In this document: positions 51,493 to 59,666 of the stretch, one piece after another
How positions within the stretch are numbered: the stretch's first letter is position 1
How the letters are laid out: each line of letters opens with the position of its first letter
Assembly: GCF_040675465.1 (NCBI RefSeq)
Contig: NZ_JBFAPA010000003.1
Coordinates: 124,001-188,000 of the forward strand
Source of the DNA: Kibdelosporangium sp040675465
GTDB lineage: Bacteria; Actinomycetota; Actinomycetes; Mycobacteriales; Pseudonocardiaceae
Reading direction: 5' to 3'
Length of the DNA: 64,000 bases
Made by a program: the position numbers and the translations under genes
The notes under the pieces: model-generated
Database searches by the model: none
Told to the model about the DNA's origin: nothing
What the model saw: only the letters and a program-made list of their open reading frames with translations

Positions 51493-52004
51493 GACTTGTC
51501 CACAGCCCACCCAGTTATCCCCAGCCCGCCCGCAAACCCACTCCCGGCCCCCTTCCCTCGATAGAATGGAACTGGGGCCGCCCCCGGGAGGGTGGGGGTA
51601 TCTCCGCGGGCGGGTGCGGCTCAAGCGAACGCGGCTAGGTGCGGGCATCTCCGCGGGAGGCTGCGGCTGAAACGAACCCGCTGGGTGCAGCAGGTGAGTG
51701 GTCGTACCGGCATTTCAGTGAGTGGCAGTGAACTCGCCATTGAGGTGCCTGTAGGTCCGCGGCGAGCGTGACTGTGCGCGCAGCGTCTGGATTTCGCGGT
51801 CGCGGCGGTCACAGCTGACGCGAGTGTGTTGGCGAAACGCACGAGGCTGGCCGGTCCAGCGGCGGCTTGGTTGGCGCGATTCTGGCGCTGCTGGGAAGGC
51901 GATCTGAGCATGGTTGCCCACAACCGGTCCGCCATCGACATCTTGGCGCGCGCCCGACTTCCGGCCGCCAGCCGAGCATGGCGTGGTGGTCCCGCGAACG
52001 GGCT
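51493..52004. other. Gene-free region between pncA and a protease gene
   Basis: Over 500 bases with no convincing gene. It starts with a C-rich stretch, holds an AT-richer spot (TCGATAGAATGGAACTG, 51558-51574), and then a duplicated segment (separate entry). The part from about 51720 to 52004 is not repetitive; open frames on both strands there show no domain. It may be the remains of a mobile HNH/13E12-type repeat; this is only an impression. Confidence 0.4.
51600..51692. repeat. Two imperfect tandem copies of about 47 bases
   Basis: Both copies open with ATCTCCGCGGG (51600 and 51647) and continue in parallel through TGCGGCT and CGAAC to GGTGC, with scattered substitutions. Confidence 0.6.
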
Positions 52005-53195
52005 TCAGAGCGTCACGACAGTGACGCCGAGTTTGGTGGCGGCTTCGACGATGGGCTGGAAGAAGGTCACGCCGGCCGAGCCGCAGTCGCCGATACCGCC
52101 GGAGATGACGCCCTGCGCCTGCGTGCCGCTGATCACCGAGCCGCCGGAGTCGCCGGGTTCGGCGCAGACGGAGGTCCGGGTGAGGCCGCGGACGATGTTG
52201 CCGTCGCCGTAGTTCACGGTCTCGTCGAGGGCGATGACCTCGCCGCACGCGAAGCCGGTGGTGGATCCGGAGCGGCAGACCGACGCGCCGAGGGCCGCTG
52301 GTTCGGTGCCCGTGATGGTGACCGGGCCGCCGTCCCTGGTGTCCACGAACGCTGAGGTGGTGGCGCTGGGGTCGGTGATGTCGATCAGGGCGAAGTCGCC
52401 GTCGGTGTTGAACGCCGAACCGCTCACCCGGCCCAGTTCCAGGCCGTCGGCCAGGGCGATGTCGCCGTCCTTGGTGCAGTGGCCCGCGGTGAGGATGTGC
52501 TTGGTGCCGTTCTGGCCCGTGGCGGAGAACCCGATGGAGCAGCGGGCGTCGCCGATGGTGAACCCGCGGCCGCCGACGAGGTCGGCGAAGGTCTGCGCGC
52601 CGCGCTGCAGCCACTCGACCCGCATCATGTCGCCGGTGCCCGCCTTCATCCGGTCGATGAAGTCGTCCGCCGCCGGGTCCTTCTTGGCCTCGACGACCAC
52701 GCTGTTGGTCGGCGGGTCGACGTACCAGGACACCACCGAGGAGGGGATGGCGCGGCCGGACCGGTCGATCTTGGACTTGGCCTTCGTCAACGTTGTCAAA
52801 CTGTTGCGCATCAGTCTCGGCTCAGCTCCCGCCGCTCTGATCACCTCGAGCTGCGTCCGGTCGGTCACGCCCACCATCAGCTTGCGCTCGGTGCTGTTCA
52901 GCCACGCTCCCGCGTAGCTCTCGCCGAGCTTCTTGCGCAGGTCCTGAACCGTGCGGCTGGCCTTGGCGTCGTCGACCGCCCGCGCCTTGGCCTGCTGGGC
53001 GGTCAGCCGCTCGTCCCGCTTGAAGTTGGTGTCCAGCGCCGACGCCGAGCCGACCTCGACGGTCTGCTGGTCGACGGGACCGCGGCCGGTGGAGGCCATC
53101 GCGGTCACGGAGGCGGCCACGGTCACCCCGATGACCATGCCAACGAGGATCTTACGGTTGACCGGGCGTGGCGCCTGGCCCCGATGCGTCCCCAT
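52005..53195 (-). CDS. Streptogrisin-type secreted serine protease with prodomain
   Basis: The 396-residue precursor has a signal/anchor helix (ILVGMVIGVTVAASVTAMAS), an alpha-lytic-protease-type prodomain that ends near residue 215, and a protease domain with His in LTAGHCTKDG, Asp in GDFALIDI and Ser in EPGDSGGSVISG. Six cysteines occur in the catalytic domain. These enzymes are secreted and cut off their own prodomain. ATG 53195 follows GAGGAGG. Confidence 0.92.
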   Translation of the reverse strand: MGTHRGQAPRPVNRKILVGMVIGVTVAASVTAMASTGRGPVDQQTVEVGSASALDTNFKRDERLTAQQAKARAVDDAKASRTVQDLRKKLGESYAGAWLNSTERKLMVGVTDRTQLEVIRAAGAEPRLMRNSLTTLTKAKSKIDRSGRAIPSSVVSWYVDPPTNSVVVEAKKDPAADDFIDRMKAGTGDMMRVEWLQRGAQTFADLVGGRGFTIGDARCSIGFSATGQNGTKHILTAGHCTKDGDIALADGLELGRVSGSAFNTDGDFALIDITDPSATTSAFVDTRDGGPVTITGTEPAALGASVCRSGSTTGFACGEVIALDETVNYGDGNIVRGLTRTSVCAEPGDSGGSVISGTQAQGVISGGIGDCGSAGVTFFQPIVEAATKLGVTVVTL

Positions 53196-53262
53196 AGCGA
53201 AAGCCTCCTCGTGCCTCGTCTTGCCCTCCACAGGGAGGTACGGACGGCACGGGGACTCCGGT

Positions 53263-55284
53263 TCATTTATTTAGCCTGGCCAAAGCACCACGTACGACAC
53301 CAGGGTCGTAAGTGGTCCAGAACGGCGGCAGCGACGCGCGCAGGAAGCCACCATACCGGGCAGTAACCAACCGCGAGTCAAGTATGGCCACGACACCCCG
53401 ATCGTCATTCGAACGGAGCAGGCGACCGGCACCCTGAGCGAGCAAAAGCGCAGCGTGCGTCGCTGCGACGGTCAGGAAACCGTTTCCGCCGCGGGACTCG
53501 ATGGCGCGCTGACGGGCCGACGCGAGCGGGTCATCGGGCCGCGGGAACGGGATCCTGTCTACAACAACCAGCTGCAGCGACGGCCCTGGCACGTCCACGC
53601 CCTGCCACAGCGACAGCGTTCCGAAAAGACAGGTTGCTTCGTCCTCAGCGAACTTACTGACCAGTAGCGATGTCGAGTCCTCCCCCTGGCAGAGGATCGG
53701 GTGCTCGATCCGGTCCCGCAGCGCCTCGGTCGCCTGCTTGGCCGCGCGCATCGACGAGAACAGGCCCAGCGTGCGCCCGCCGGCCGCGTTGATCAGACCC
53801 TCCAGCTCGTCCAGGAACGCCGGGGTGAGCCCGTCGCGGCCGGGCGGCGGCAGGTGCCGGGCGACGTAGAGGATCCCGCTCTTCTCGTGGCTGAACGGCG
53901 ACCCGACGTCGATGCCGTCCCAGCTCGGCACGTCGTCGTCGGCGGGCGGCGCGATGTCGGTCGCGGTCCCGGCGGCCTTCTGCGCGGGCGCGGCCTCGAC
54001 CGGCAGGCCCCACTGCCGGGCCAGCGCGTCGAACGAGCCACCCAGGGTCAGGGTCGCCGAGGTCAGGATGGTCGTGCACTCCGCGAACAGCCGTTCCCGC
54101 AGCAACCCGGCCACGCCAAGGGGCGCGACGCGCAGAACGGGCGGCCGCGGGTTGCCGTTGATCACGTCGGCGCTCAGCCAGACCACGTCCCGGTCCTGGT
54201 GGTCGAACGCCTCCAGCATGCGCACCGAAGTGTCGTGGATCTCCTCCAGCAGCGCCAGCGCCTGCCGCCGCGCGGTCGTCGAGTCGACGTCCTTGGTGGA
54301 ACGGTCCGGCCCGAGCGCGGTGATGCAGGTGTGCGCCGCGTCCCGGGTCACCTTGAGCACGGCCTCCAGCGGCCGCGGCAGCTGGTCCAGGCGGCCCTGC
54401 GGCAGGTCGTCGAAGATCTCCCGGATGCCCTCCGCGGCCTCCTCCAGCCGGTCCACGATGTCCTCGGCGAGCTGGCGCCCGCAGCGCTTCACCGCCGCGG
54501 ACACCATTCCGCCGGTCAGCTCCGAGGTGGCGACCGAGGTGACCCGGTCGACCAGTTCGTGCGCCTCGTCGATGATCACCACATCGTGCTCGGGCAGCAC
54601 CTGGTAGCCCTGCAACGCGTCGATGGCCAGCAGGGCGTGGTTGGTGACCACGATGTCCGCGCGGCCGGCCTCGGCACGGGCGAGCTCGGCGTAGCAGTCG
54701 GTGCCGAACGGGCACTTGTCCTTGCCGAGGCACTCCTTAGCGGTGACCGAGACCTGCCGCCAGGCCTGGTCCGGCACACCCGGGTTGAGCTCGTCGCGGT
54801 CACCCGTCTCGGTCTCCGAGGACCACTCGAAGAGGCGTTTGACGTTGCGCCCCAACGCGGACACCGCGAACGGGTCGAACAGCATGTCGTCGTCGGGCTC
54901 GTCCGGCGCGCCGGTGTCCAGCCGGTGCAGGCACAGGTAGTTGCGGCGGCCCTTCAGGATCGCGAACGTGGGCTCCCGGCCGAGCGCGCCCTTGAGCGAC
55001 TTGGCCAGCCGGGGCAGGTCGCGGTCGACGAGCTGGCGCTGCAGCGCGATGGTCGCGGTGGACACCACGACGCACTTGCCCTTCTCGACCGCGTGCCGAA
55101 CCGCGGGAACGAGGTACGCCAACGACTTCCCGGTCCCCGTGCCGGCCTGCACGGCCAGGTGCGAGCCGGTCCGGATGGCCTTCTGCACCGCCTCGGCCAT
55201 GGTGAGCTGGCCAGGCCGTTCGGTGCCGCCGACCGACTCGACAGCGGTCGCCAGGAGTTCCTTCATCGGAGGCAGTTCGGGCAC
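53263..55284 (-). CDS. dinG: DinG-type iron-sulfur DNA helicase
   Basis: The 673-residue superfamily-2 helicase of the XPD/DinG group has Walker A AGTGTGKS, motif Ia STATIALQRQLV, the four cluster cysteines (NYLCLHRL and KECLGKDKCPFGTDCY), the DEAH box VVIIDEAHELVD and C-terminal motifs LFGTLSLWQGVDVPG and AGRLLRS. It acts 5' to 3' on damaged or structured DNA. The M. tuberculosis orthologue Rv1329c lies in the same block. GTG 55284 is the start. Confidence 0.94.
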   Translation of the reverse strand: MPELPPMKELLATAVESVGGTERPGQLTMAEAVQKAIRTGSHLAVQAGTGTGKSLAYLVPAVRHAVEKGKCVVVSTATIALQRQLVDRDLPRLAKSLKGALGREPTFAILKGRRNYLCLHRLDTGAPDEPDDDMLFDPFAVSALGRNVKRLFEWSSETETGDRDELNPGVPDQAWRQVSVTAKECLGKDKCPFGTDCYAELARAEAGRADIVVTNHALLAIDALQGYQVLPEHDVVIIDEAHELVDRVTSVATSELTGGMVSAAVKRCGRQLAEDIVDRLEEAAEGIREIFDDLPQGRLDQLPRPLEAVLKVTRDAAHTCITALGPDRSTKDVDSTTARRQALALLEEIHDTSVRMLEAFDHQDRDVVWLSADVINGNPRPPVLRVAPLGVAGLLRERLFAECTTILTSATLTLGGSFDALARQWGLPVEAAPAQKAAGTATDIAPPADDDVPSWDGIDVGSPFSHEKSGILYVARHLPPPGRDGLTPAFLDELEGLINAAGGRTLGLFSSMRAAKQATEALRDRIEHPILCQGEDSTSLLVSKFAEDEATCLFGTLSLWQGVDVPGPSLQLVVVDRIPFPRPDDPLASARQRAIESRGGNGFLTVAATHAALLLAQGAGRLLRSNDDRGVVAILDSRLVTARYGGFLRASLPPFWTTYDPGVVRGALARLNK

Positions 55285-55293
55285 CGCCTGAAC

Positions 55294-56166
55294 CTACCCG
55301 GCCGCACTGTCAGTCTTGAGACCATCCACCAGTGCGGTCACCGCGGGGTGCCATGTACCGGTATCCGGCCCGGTCAGCACCAGGCGGCGCTTTCCGTGCT
55401 GGCGCAACGGAACCAGCACCAGCCGGTGGTCGATCGACCCGGCCATCAGACCCGGCACCACAGACACGCCGACACCGGCCCGGACCATCGCGATCAGCGT
55501 GCCGTTCTCCCGGACCCGGTGCGTGGGCCGCACCTGGTGCCCGGCCTGCCGGTAGATGTCCCGGATGAACCGCTCGCAGCCGCCGTCGGACATCAGGAAC
55601 GGGTCGTCGTCCAGGTCGGTGACGTCGATGATCTCCTGGCCCGCCAGCGGATGGTCGCGCCGGACCAACGCGTAGAAGGCGTCCGCGCCTATCTCCACGC
55701 CGTCGTTGTGCCGCTCCGGGTTGACCAGCACGGCCAGGTCGATCGTGCGCTCGGCCAGCCACTCCTTGATCTCGCCGTCCTCGCCCTCGAACACGCGCAC
55801 CTTGACCGCCGGGAACTCCGAACGCCACCGGGCCAGCAGGTCCGGCAACAGTCCTTGGCAGACGGTCGCCGGCGCGGCCAGCCGGATCGTGCCGCTCGGC
55901 TTGTCGGCGTGTTCCGCGGCCAGATCGGTGATGGCCGAGGCCGCCGCGACCGCGGCACGGGCGTGGTCGAGCATGCGGCTGCCGAGAGTGGTCAGCTGCG
56001 GCTGTTTGGCGCGATGCAGGACCGGGCCGCCCACGGCCTTCTCCAGTGCGGCGACCGCGTGGGAGACGGCGGACTGGCTGATGCCGAGGGCAGGAGCGGC
56101 CGCGCCGAACCCGCCTTCGTCGACCACGGCGAGGAAGGCCCGCAGCTGAGGCAGGTTGATCGTCAT
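55294..56166 (-). CDS. LysR-family regulator
   Basis: The 290-residue LysR protein has the N-terminal winged helix (NLPQLRAFLAVVDEGGFGAAAPALGISQSAVSHAVAALEKAVGG) and an effector domain. It is divergent from the EamA transporter gene, the classical layout for LysR control. ATG 56166 is taken as the start. Confidence 0.9.
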   Translation of the reverse strand: MTINLPQLRAFLAVVDEGGFGAAAPALGISQSAVSHAVAALEKAVGGPVLHRAKQPQLTTLGSRMLDHARAAVAAASAITDLAAEHADKPSGTIRLAAPATVCQGLLPDLLARWRSEFPAVKVRVFEGEDGEIKEWLAERTIDLAVLVNPERHNDGVEIGADAFYALVRRDHPLAGQEIIDVTDLDDDPFLMSDGGCERFIRDIYRQAGHQVRPTHRVRENGTLIAMVRAGVGVSVVPGLMAGSIDHRLVLVPLRQHGKRRLVLTGPDTGTWHPAVTALVDGLKTDSAAG

Positions 56167-56174
56167 GAGCAACT

Positions 56175-56192
56175 CTCATGGTCATTCGTGAG
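56175..56192. promoter_or_regulatory. LysR-type site candidate
   Basis: CTCA and TGAG arms separated by ten bases lie just upstream of the LysR start in the 116-base divergent spacer to the EamA gene, and they contain a T-N14-A dyad. Confidence 0.35.
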
Positions 56193-56282
56193 CCACTTGT
56201 TGGACTCATTATGCCTCAGCGGGTCAGCCTGACGTCCGAAAGCCGCCGGACCGGGCGGCCAGGGTCCGGAAAGGTCAGGGCA

Positions 56283-57308
56283 ATGAACCAGCGTTGGGTG
56301 CCGTCGTTCCTGCTGTTGTCCACGATCTGGGGATCGACGTTCCTGCTCATCAAGATCGCCGTGACCGCGGGGGTTCCGCCGCTGTGGGTCGCGCTTTCGC
56401 GGTGCGTGTTCGGTGCGTTGGCCTTGTGGGTGATGGTTCTGGTGAGCCGCGAACGGATGCCACGGTCCCGCGCGGTGTGGGGGCACACGTTCGTGGTGGC
56501 GTTGCTGTTGAACAGCATTCCGTTCCCGTTGTTCGCGTTCGGCGAGACGCGGATCAGCTCGGTGCTCGCGGGTGTGTGGAACGGGACCGTGCCGCTGGCC
56601 ACGTTGGCCTTCGTGCTGATGATCCTGCCGTCCGAGCGACCTTCGGCGCGACGGCTGGGTGGGATGGCCGTCGGGTTCGTCGGCGTGCTGGTCGTGCTCG
56701 GGATGTGGAACGGGATCGACGCGGGCCCGTTTGCCGGCACTTTGGCCTGTCTGGGCGCGACCACCTGCTACGGCGCCTCGTTCGTCTACACACGGCGGTT
56801 CCTCACCAAGCGGCCCGAGTCGGCAACGGTCATGGCCACGGCTCAGGTGACGTGGGGTGTGGTGCAGCTTGGGCTGGTGACGCCGTTCTTCGGTGGCCCT
56901 GTGGCGTGGCCGGGCTGGGGCACGGTCGCCGCTTTGGTCACGCTGGGTGCGTTGGGAACTGGGCTGGCGTACCGGTTGAACTTCACGGTCATCCGGCAGG
57001 CGGGGTCGACGGTGGCGTCGACCGTCACCTACGTCACGCCGGTGTTCTCAACGCTGCTCGGCGCGGTGTTCCTGGCCGAACCGGTCGGCTGGAACACCGC
57101 GGCCGGAGCAGTGCTGATCATCGGCGGGGTGGTGCTATCGCGCGGCTCGGTTCGCCAGCGCCCAAGCACCCGGCAGCAGGCCGGCCGCGAGCAGGATCTT
57201 GATGCCGTCGCCGAGCAGGAACGGCAGTACGCCACGGTCCAGAGCGGTGCCGAGGTCCATGCCGGTGGCGGCCATCAGCCACGGCACGCCGATCGCGTAG
57301 ATCACTAG
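56283..57308 (+). CDS. EamA-family (DMT) transporter with antisense-overlapping tail
   Basis: The protein has ten predicted membrane helices in two EamA halves (LLSTIWGSTFLLIKIAV to VVLGMWNGI, and ACLGATTCYGASFVYTRRF to AVLIIGGVVLSRG), as in exporters of amino acids and metabolites. The helical core ends near 57150. The frame then continues for about 50 hydrophilic codons to a stop at 57308, running through the 3' part of bioY on the other strand by 174 bases. The product is therefore about 45 residues longer than usual, which suggests a lost stop codon. ATG 56283 is the start. Confidence 0.85.
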   Translation: MNQRWVPSFLLLSTIWGSTFLLIKIAVTAGVPPLWVALSRCVFGALALWVMVLVSRERMPRSRAVWGHTFVVALLLNSIPFPLFAFGETRISSVLAGVWNGTVPLATLAFVLMILPSERPSARRLGGMAVGFVGVLVVLGMWNGIDAGPFAGTLACLGATTCYGASFVYTRRFLTKRPESATVMATAQVTWGVVQLGLVTPFFGGPVAWPGWGTVAALVTLGALGTGLAYRLNFTVIRQAGSTVASTVTYVTPVFSTLLGAVFLAEPVGWNTAAGAVLIIGGVVLSRGSVRQRPSTRQQAGREQDLDAVAEQERQYATVQSGAEVHAGGGHQPRHADRVDH

Positions 57309-57716
57309 GTTGCCCAGCACCATGGTGGCGATCGTGCGCAACGGCGTGCGGTCGCCACCGCGGGCGGCCAGCAGGCCGACGAGCGTCGCCGCGACCGCGA
57401 ACCCGACCAGGTAACCGCCGGTCACGCCGAGCCACCCGGACTTGCCATCCTGGAACCACGGCACGCCGGCCATCCCGGCGACCAGGTACAGCAGCATCGA
57501 CGCGGCACCACGCCGCCAGCCCAGCCCGGCGCCGACGAGCAGTGCGCCGAACGTCTGGCCGGTGATCGGCACCGGGCTGCCCGGCACCGGCACGACCACC
57601 TGCGCGGCCAGGCCGGTGAGCACGGCTCCGCCGACGACCAGTGCGGCGTCCCGGACCAGCGCGCCGGGCACCAGGTCGGCGAGCACGGCCGGACGAGAAA
57701 CGGGGACAACGGACAC
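57135..57716 (-). CDS. bioY: Biotin transporter BioY
   Basis: The 193-residue membrane protein is the substrate-binding S-component for biotin uptake. Motifs are VVPVPGSPVPITGQTFGALLVGAGLGWRRGA, GGYLVGF and LLGDGIKILLAAGLLP. GTG 57716 is preferred because GGGAGG lies seven bases before it; a TTG two codons earlier is too close. No bioM/bioN genes follow, so it works alone or with a shared ECF module. An 18-base palindrome lies 37 bases upstream. Confidence 0.93.
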   Translation of the reverse strand: MSVVPVSRPAVLADLVPGALVRDAALVVGGAVLTGLAAQVVVPVPGSPVPITGQTFGALLVGAGLGWRRGAASMLLYLVAGMAGVPWFQDGKSGWLGVTGGYLVGFAVAATLVGLLAARGGDRTPLRTIATMVLGNLVIYAIGVPWLMAATGMDLGTALDRGVLPFLLGDGIKILLAAGLLPGAWALANRAAR

Positions 57717-57753
57717 GGTCAAACCTCCCAGAGGATCATCCTGCGTCTGCAGG

Positions 57754-57771
57754 CTAGTGCGGCCGCACTAG
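57754..57771. promoter_or_regulatory. Perfect 18-bp palindrome upstream of bioY
   Basis: CTAGTGCGGCCGCACTAG is fully self-complementary and sits in the promoter region of bioY. It differs from the TGAAC-type BioQ box known in mycobacteria and corynebacteria, so the binding protein is unknown; control by biotin is inferred from position only. Confidence 0.6.
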
Positions 57772-57871
57772 TGATGACCTGTGGTAATCGCGACAGTTCC
57801 GGGGTCGCTGAATGGTGTGGTTCCGCGCTCGCGGGGTCGTCCGTGACACCGTTTCCGCTGATCATGGGGTT

Positions 57872-58519
57872 ATGAAGAGGCGGATCGCTGTTGTGCTGGT
57901 GGCTGCCGTCCTGCTGACCCAGGCGGCGCCCGCGCTCGCGGCCACCGGGAGCGGAACAGCCCTGGTCGGCTCGGTGGACGTGACCATCCACGGCAAGAAA
58001 CGGATCGTGCAGCCCCCGGTCGCCCAGTGCCTGACCAACGGCGGCAACATCCAGAACGCCAGCAAACGCATCCGCCTCAAGGGCGTGGCGGAGTACGGCG
58101 ACGGCAACACCAAGTGCACCGCCGACCCGTCCAACGGCAGGATCACGGTGGAGGCCACCGGGCAGAAGTTCGAGCTGAACGCGTTGCCGGAGTTCGGCGG
58201 GCCCAGGATCCGGATCAGCAACTTCCTGGCCACCTGCGCCACCACCGTGAGCGGGGCGGTGGCGCGCATGCAGTTCTCAGGCCTGGTGGGCATGGAAGCC
58301 CCGCAGGACCTCCCGCCGAACTACACCGTCGTCGTCCCCGGCGACCACAAGGGCGACCCACCCCTCGCCAAGATCATCCTCAACGAGATCCTCGTCCCCA
58401 GCCCCCCGGACGGCAGCATCACCCTCAACCTCATGCACGTGATCTTCGCCCCCACCGGCCAAGGCCCCATCACCGGCGAACTAGTAGTAGGCAGCGTCTA
58501 CTGCACCCCCCTCGTCTAA
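57872..58519 (+). CDS. Secreted protein of unknown function
   Basis: The 215-residue precursor has a clear signal peptide (MKRRIAVVLVAAVLLTQAAPALA). The mature part is beta-rich with four cysteines (AQCLTNG, TKCTADP, ATCATT, YCTPLV), two likely disulfides. I do not recognise the family. It ends just before the C-rich tract and left inverted repeat of the nuclease cassette. Confidence 0.7.
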   Translation: MKRRIAVVLVAAVLLTQAAPALAATGSGTALVGSVDVTIHGKKRIVQPPVAQCLTNGGNIQNASKRIRLKGVAEYGDGNTKCTADPSNGRITVEATGQKFELNALPEFGGPRIRISNFLATCATTVSGAVARMQFSGLVGMEAPQDLPPNYTVVVPGDHKGDPPLAKIILNEILVPSPPDGSITLNLMHVIFAPTGQGPITGELVVGSVYCTPLV

Positions 58520-58560
58520 CCCCCACCCACCCCATCCCCCACCCCACCCCGACCCCCACC

Positions 58561-58605
58561 CCCGCGTGTCCCACATTCGCGGAGGCCGTGTCCCACATTC
58601 GCCGC
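58561..58605 (+). repeat. Left arm of a 45-base inverted repeat flanking the DUF559 gene
   Basis: The arm contains two copies of GTGTCCCACATTCGC at 58566-58580 and 58588-58602 (22-base period). It matches the reverse complement of 59606-59650 in 43 of 45 positions; similarity continues to a GAAATC at 58610 and into the outer C-rich tract. Confidence 0.85.
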
Positions 58606-58692
58606 CCCCGAAATCCCCGTGCACTCCGGAGTTGTCCACAGGTCAGTCGAGGGTGCTGGCGTCGGAGAGTCCGGGCGCAGCACCGTGGACCC

Positions 58693-59592
58693 ATGTCCAA
58701 CATCGAAACCGGCATGCACGGCGCACACCTCATCCAGGACCTGGCCCGTTCTCGTGGCGAGAGTCAGCTGAAGTCGGACCTGGCCGAACGGCACCTGATC
58801 CATTTCTCGAGATCCGTTGTCGTCGAACGAGATAGGTCGGCCGACCTGCTCACGCGAGCCGCTGCAAGCATCCTCACCACCGGCCCGACCGCGGTACTGA
58901 CCAGCCACACCGCAGTTCGCCTGCACGGATGTGAAGCCGCTGACCAGGCACCGGTGCACGTCGTAGTCCCTTACCGGCGCAAGGTGCGGTCCAAGCCCGA
59001 CATGATCGTCCACCACAGTGCATGGTCAGTGCGTGATGTGGTGAGCGTGCACGGTCTGCCTGTGCTCGCCTTGGAGCACGCGCTCGCCGAAATGCTCTGC
59101 CGTGCGCGTTCGTCGACTGCGTTCGCCTGTCTGGAACAGGCTCTGGCGATGCGTCCGGCCGACAGTCGCCGCGCCTTCGTCGGACTGGTCGCGGATTGTG
59201 TGTTGAGCCGGGCCGACCGGCGTGGTTCTCGCAGGGCGGCGTCTCTGCTGGAACTGGCCACCGGCCTGACTGAGTCCCCCGCGGAAAGTTGGGTGCTGTT
59301 GATGCTCGCGGACGCCGGACTGCCACCGCCAGTGCCGCAGTACCCCATCGTTGGTATCGACGGCACCGTTCGGTATCGGCTCGATTTCGCCTGGCCCGAC
59401 TTGCGAATCGCGCTGGAGTACGACGGTTACGCGGCACATGAAGGCCGCGAGGGCCGAGATTCGTCGCGGGACCTGGACCTGATGAAGCGGGGGTGGATCG
59501 TGCTGAGGGCCACATCAGCGGATCTGAAGGATCCCAACCGGCTGATCGATTCCGTCCGGACGGCGTTTCGCCAACGCGCGGTCGCGGCGTAG
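58693..59592 (+). CDS. DUF559-type nuclease with AbiEi-like N-terminal region
   Basis: The 299-residue protein has an N-terminal winged-helix/AbiEi-like part (LAERHLIHFSRSVVVERD, AVLTSHTAVRLHGC) and a C-terminal Vsr-like PD-(D/E)xK domain, with Glu198 in SPAESWVLLML, Asp231 in RLDFAWP, Glu242 and Asp244 in ALEYDGYAAHEG and the RDLDLMKRGWIVLR tail of DUF559. Such proteins are common and multi-copy in actinobacteria and mostly unstudied; nuclease activity is inferred from the motif. The gene stands alone and is bracketed by inward-facing inverted repeats, so it may be mobile or part of a dispersed repeat family. Confidence 0.82.
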   Translation: MSNIETGMHGAHLIQDLARSRGESQLKSDLAERHLIHFSRSVVVERDRSADLLTRAAASILTTGPTAVLTSHTAVRLHGCEAADQAPVHVVVPYRRKVRSKPDMIVHHSAWSVRDVVSVHGLPVLALEHALAEMLCRARSSTAFACLEQALAMRPADSRRAFVGLVADCVLSRADRRGSRRAASLLELATGLTESPAESWVLLMLADAGLPPPVPQYPIVGIDGTVRYRLDFAWPDLRIALEYDGYAAHEGREGRDSSRDLDLMKRGWIVLRATSADLKDPNRLIDSVRTAFRQRAVAA

Positions 59593-59605
59593 GGAGATTT
59601 CATAT

Positions 59606-59650
59606 GCGGCGAATGTGGGACACGGCATCCGCGAGTGTGGGACACGCGGG
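59606..59650 (-). repeat. Right arm of the inverted repeat flanking the DUF559 gene
   Basis: GCGAATGTGGGACAC (59609-59623) and GCGAGTGTGGGACAC (59631-59645) repeat with the same 22-base period as the left arm. The arm begins 13 bases after the nuclease stop and ends 16 bases before the stop of the converging gene at 59667. Confidence 0.85.
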
Positions 59651-59666
59651 GGGGTGGGGTGGGGGG

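Noticed and set aside
58693..59592. Type IV toxin-antitoxin system (AbiEi/AbiEii)
   Set aside because: There is no AbiEii toxin gene beside it, and the C-terminal half is a Vsr-like nuclease domain.
58561..59650. Insertion sequence with transposase
   Set aside because: The enclosed protein has no DDE or serine/tyrosine recombinase motif, and no target-site duplication could be identified in the C/G-rich flanks.
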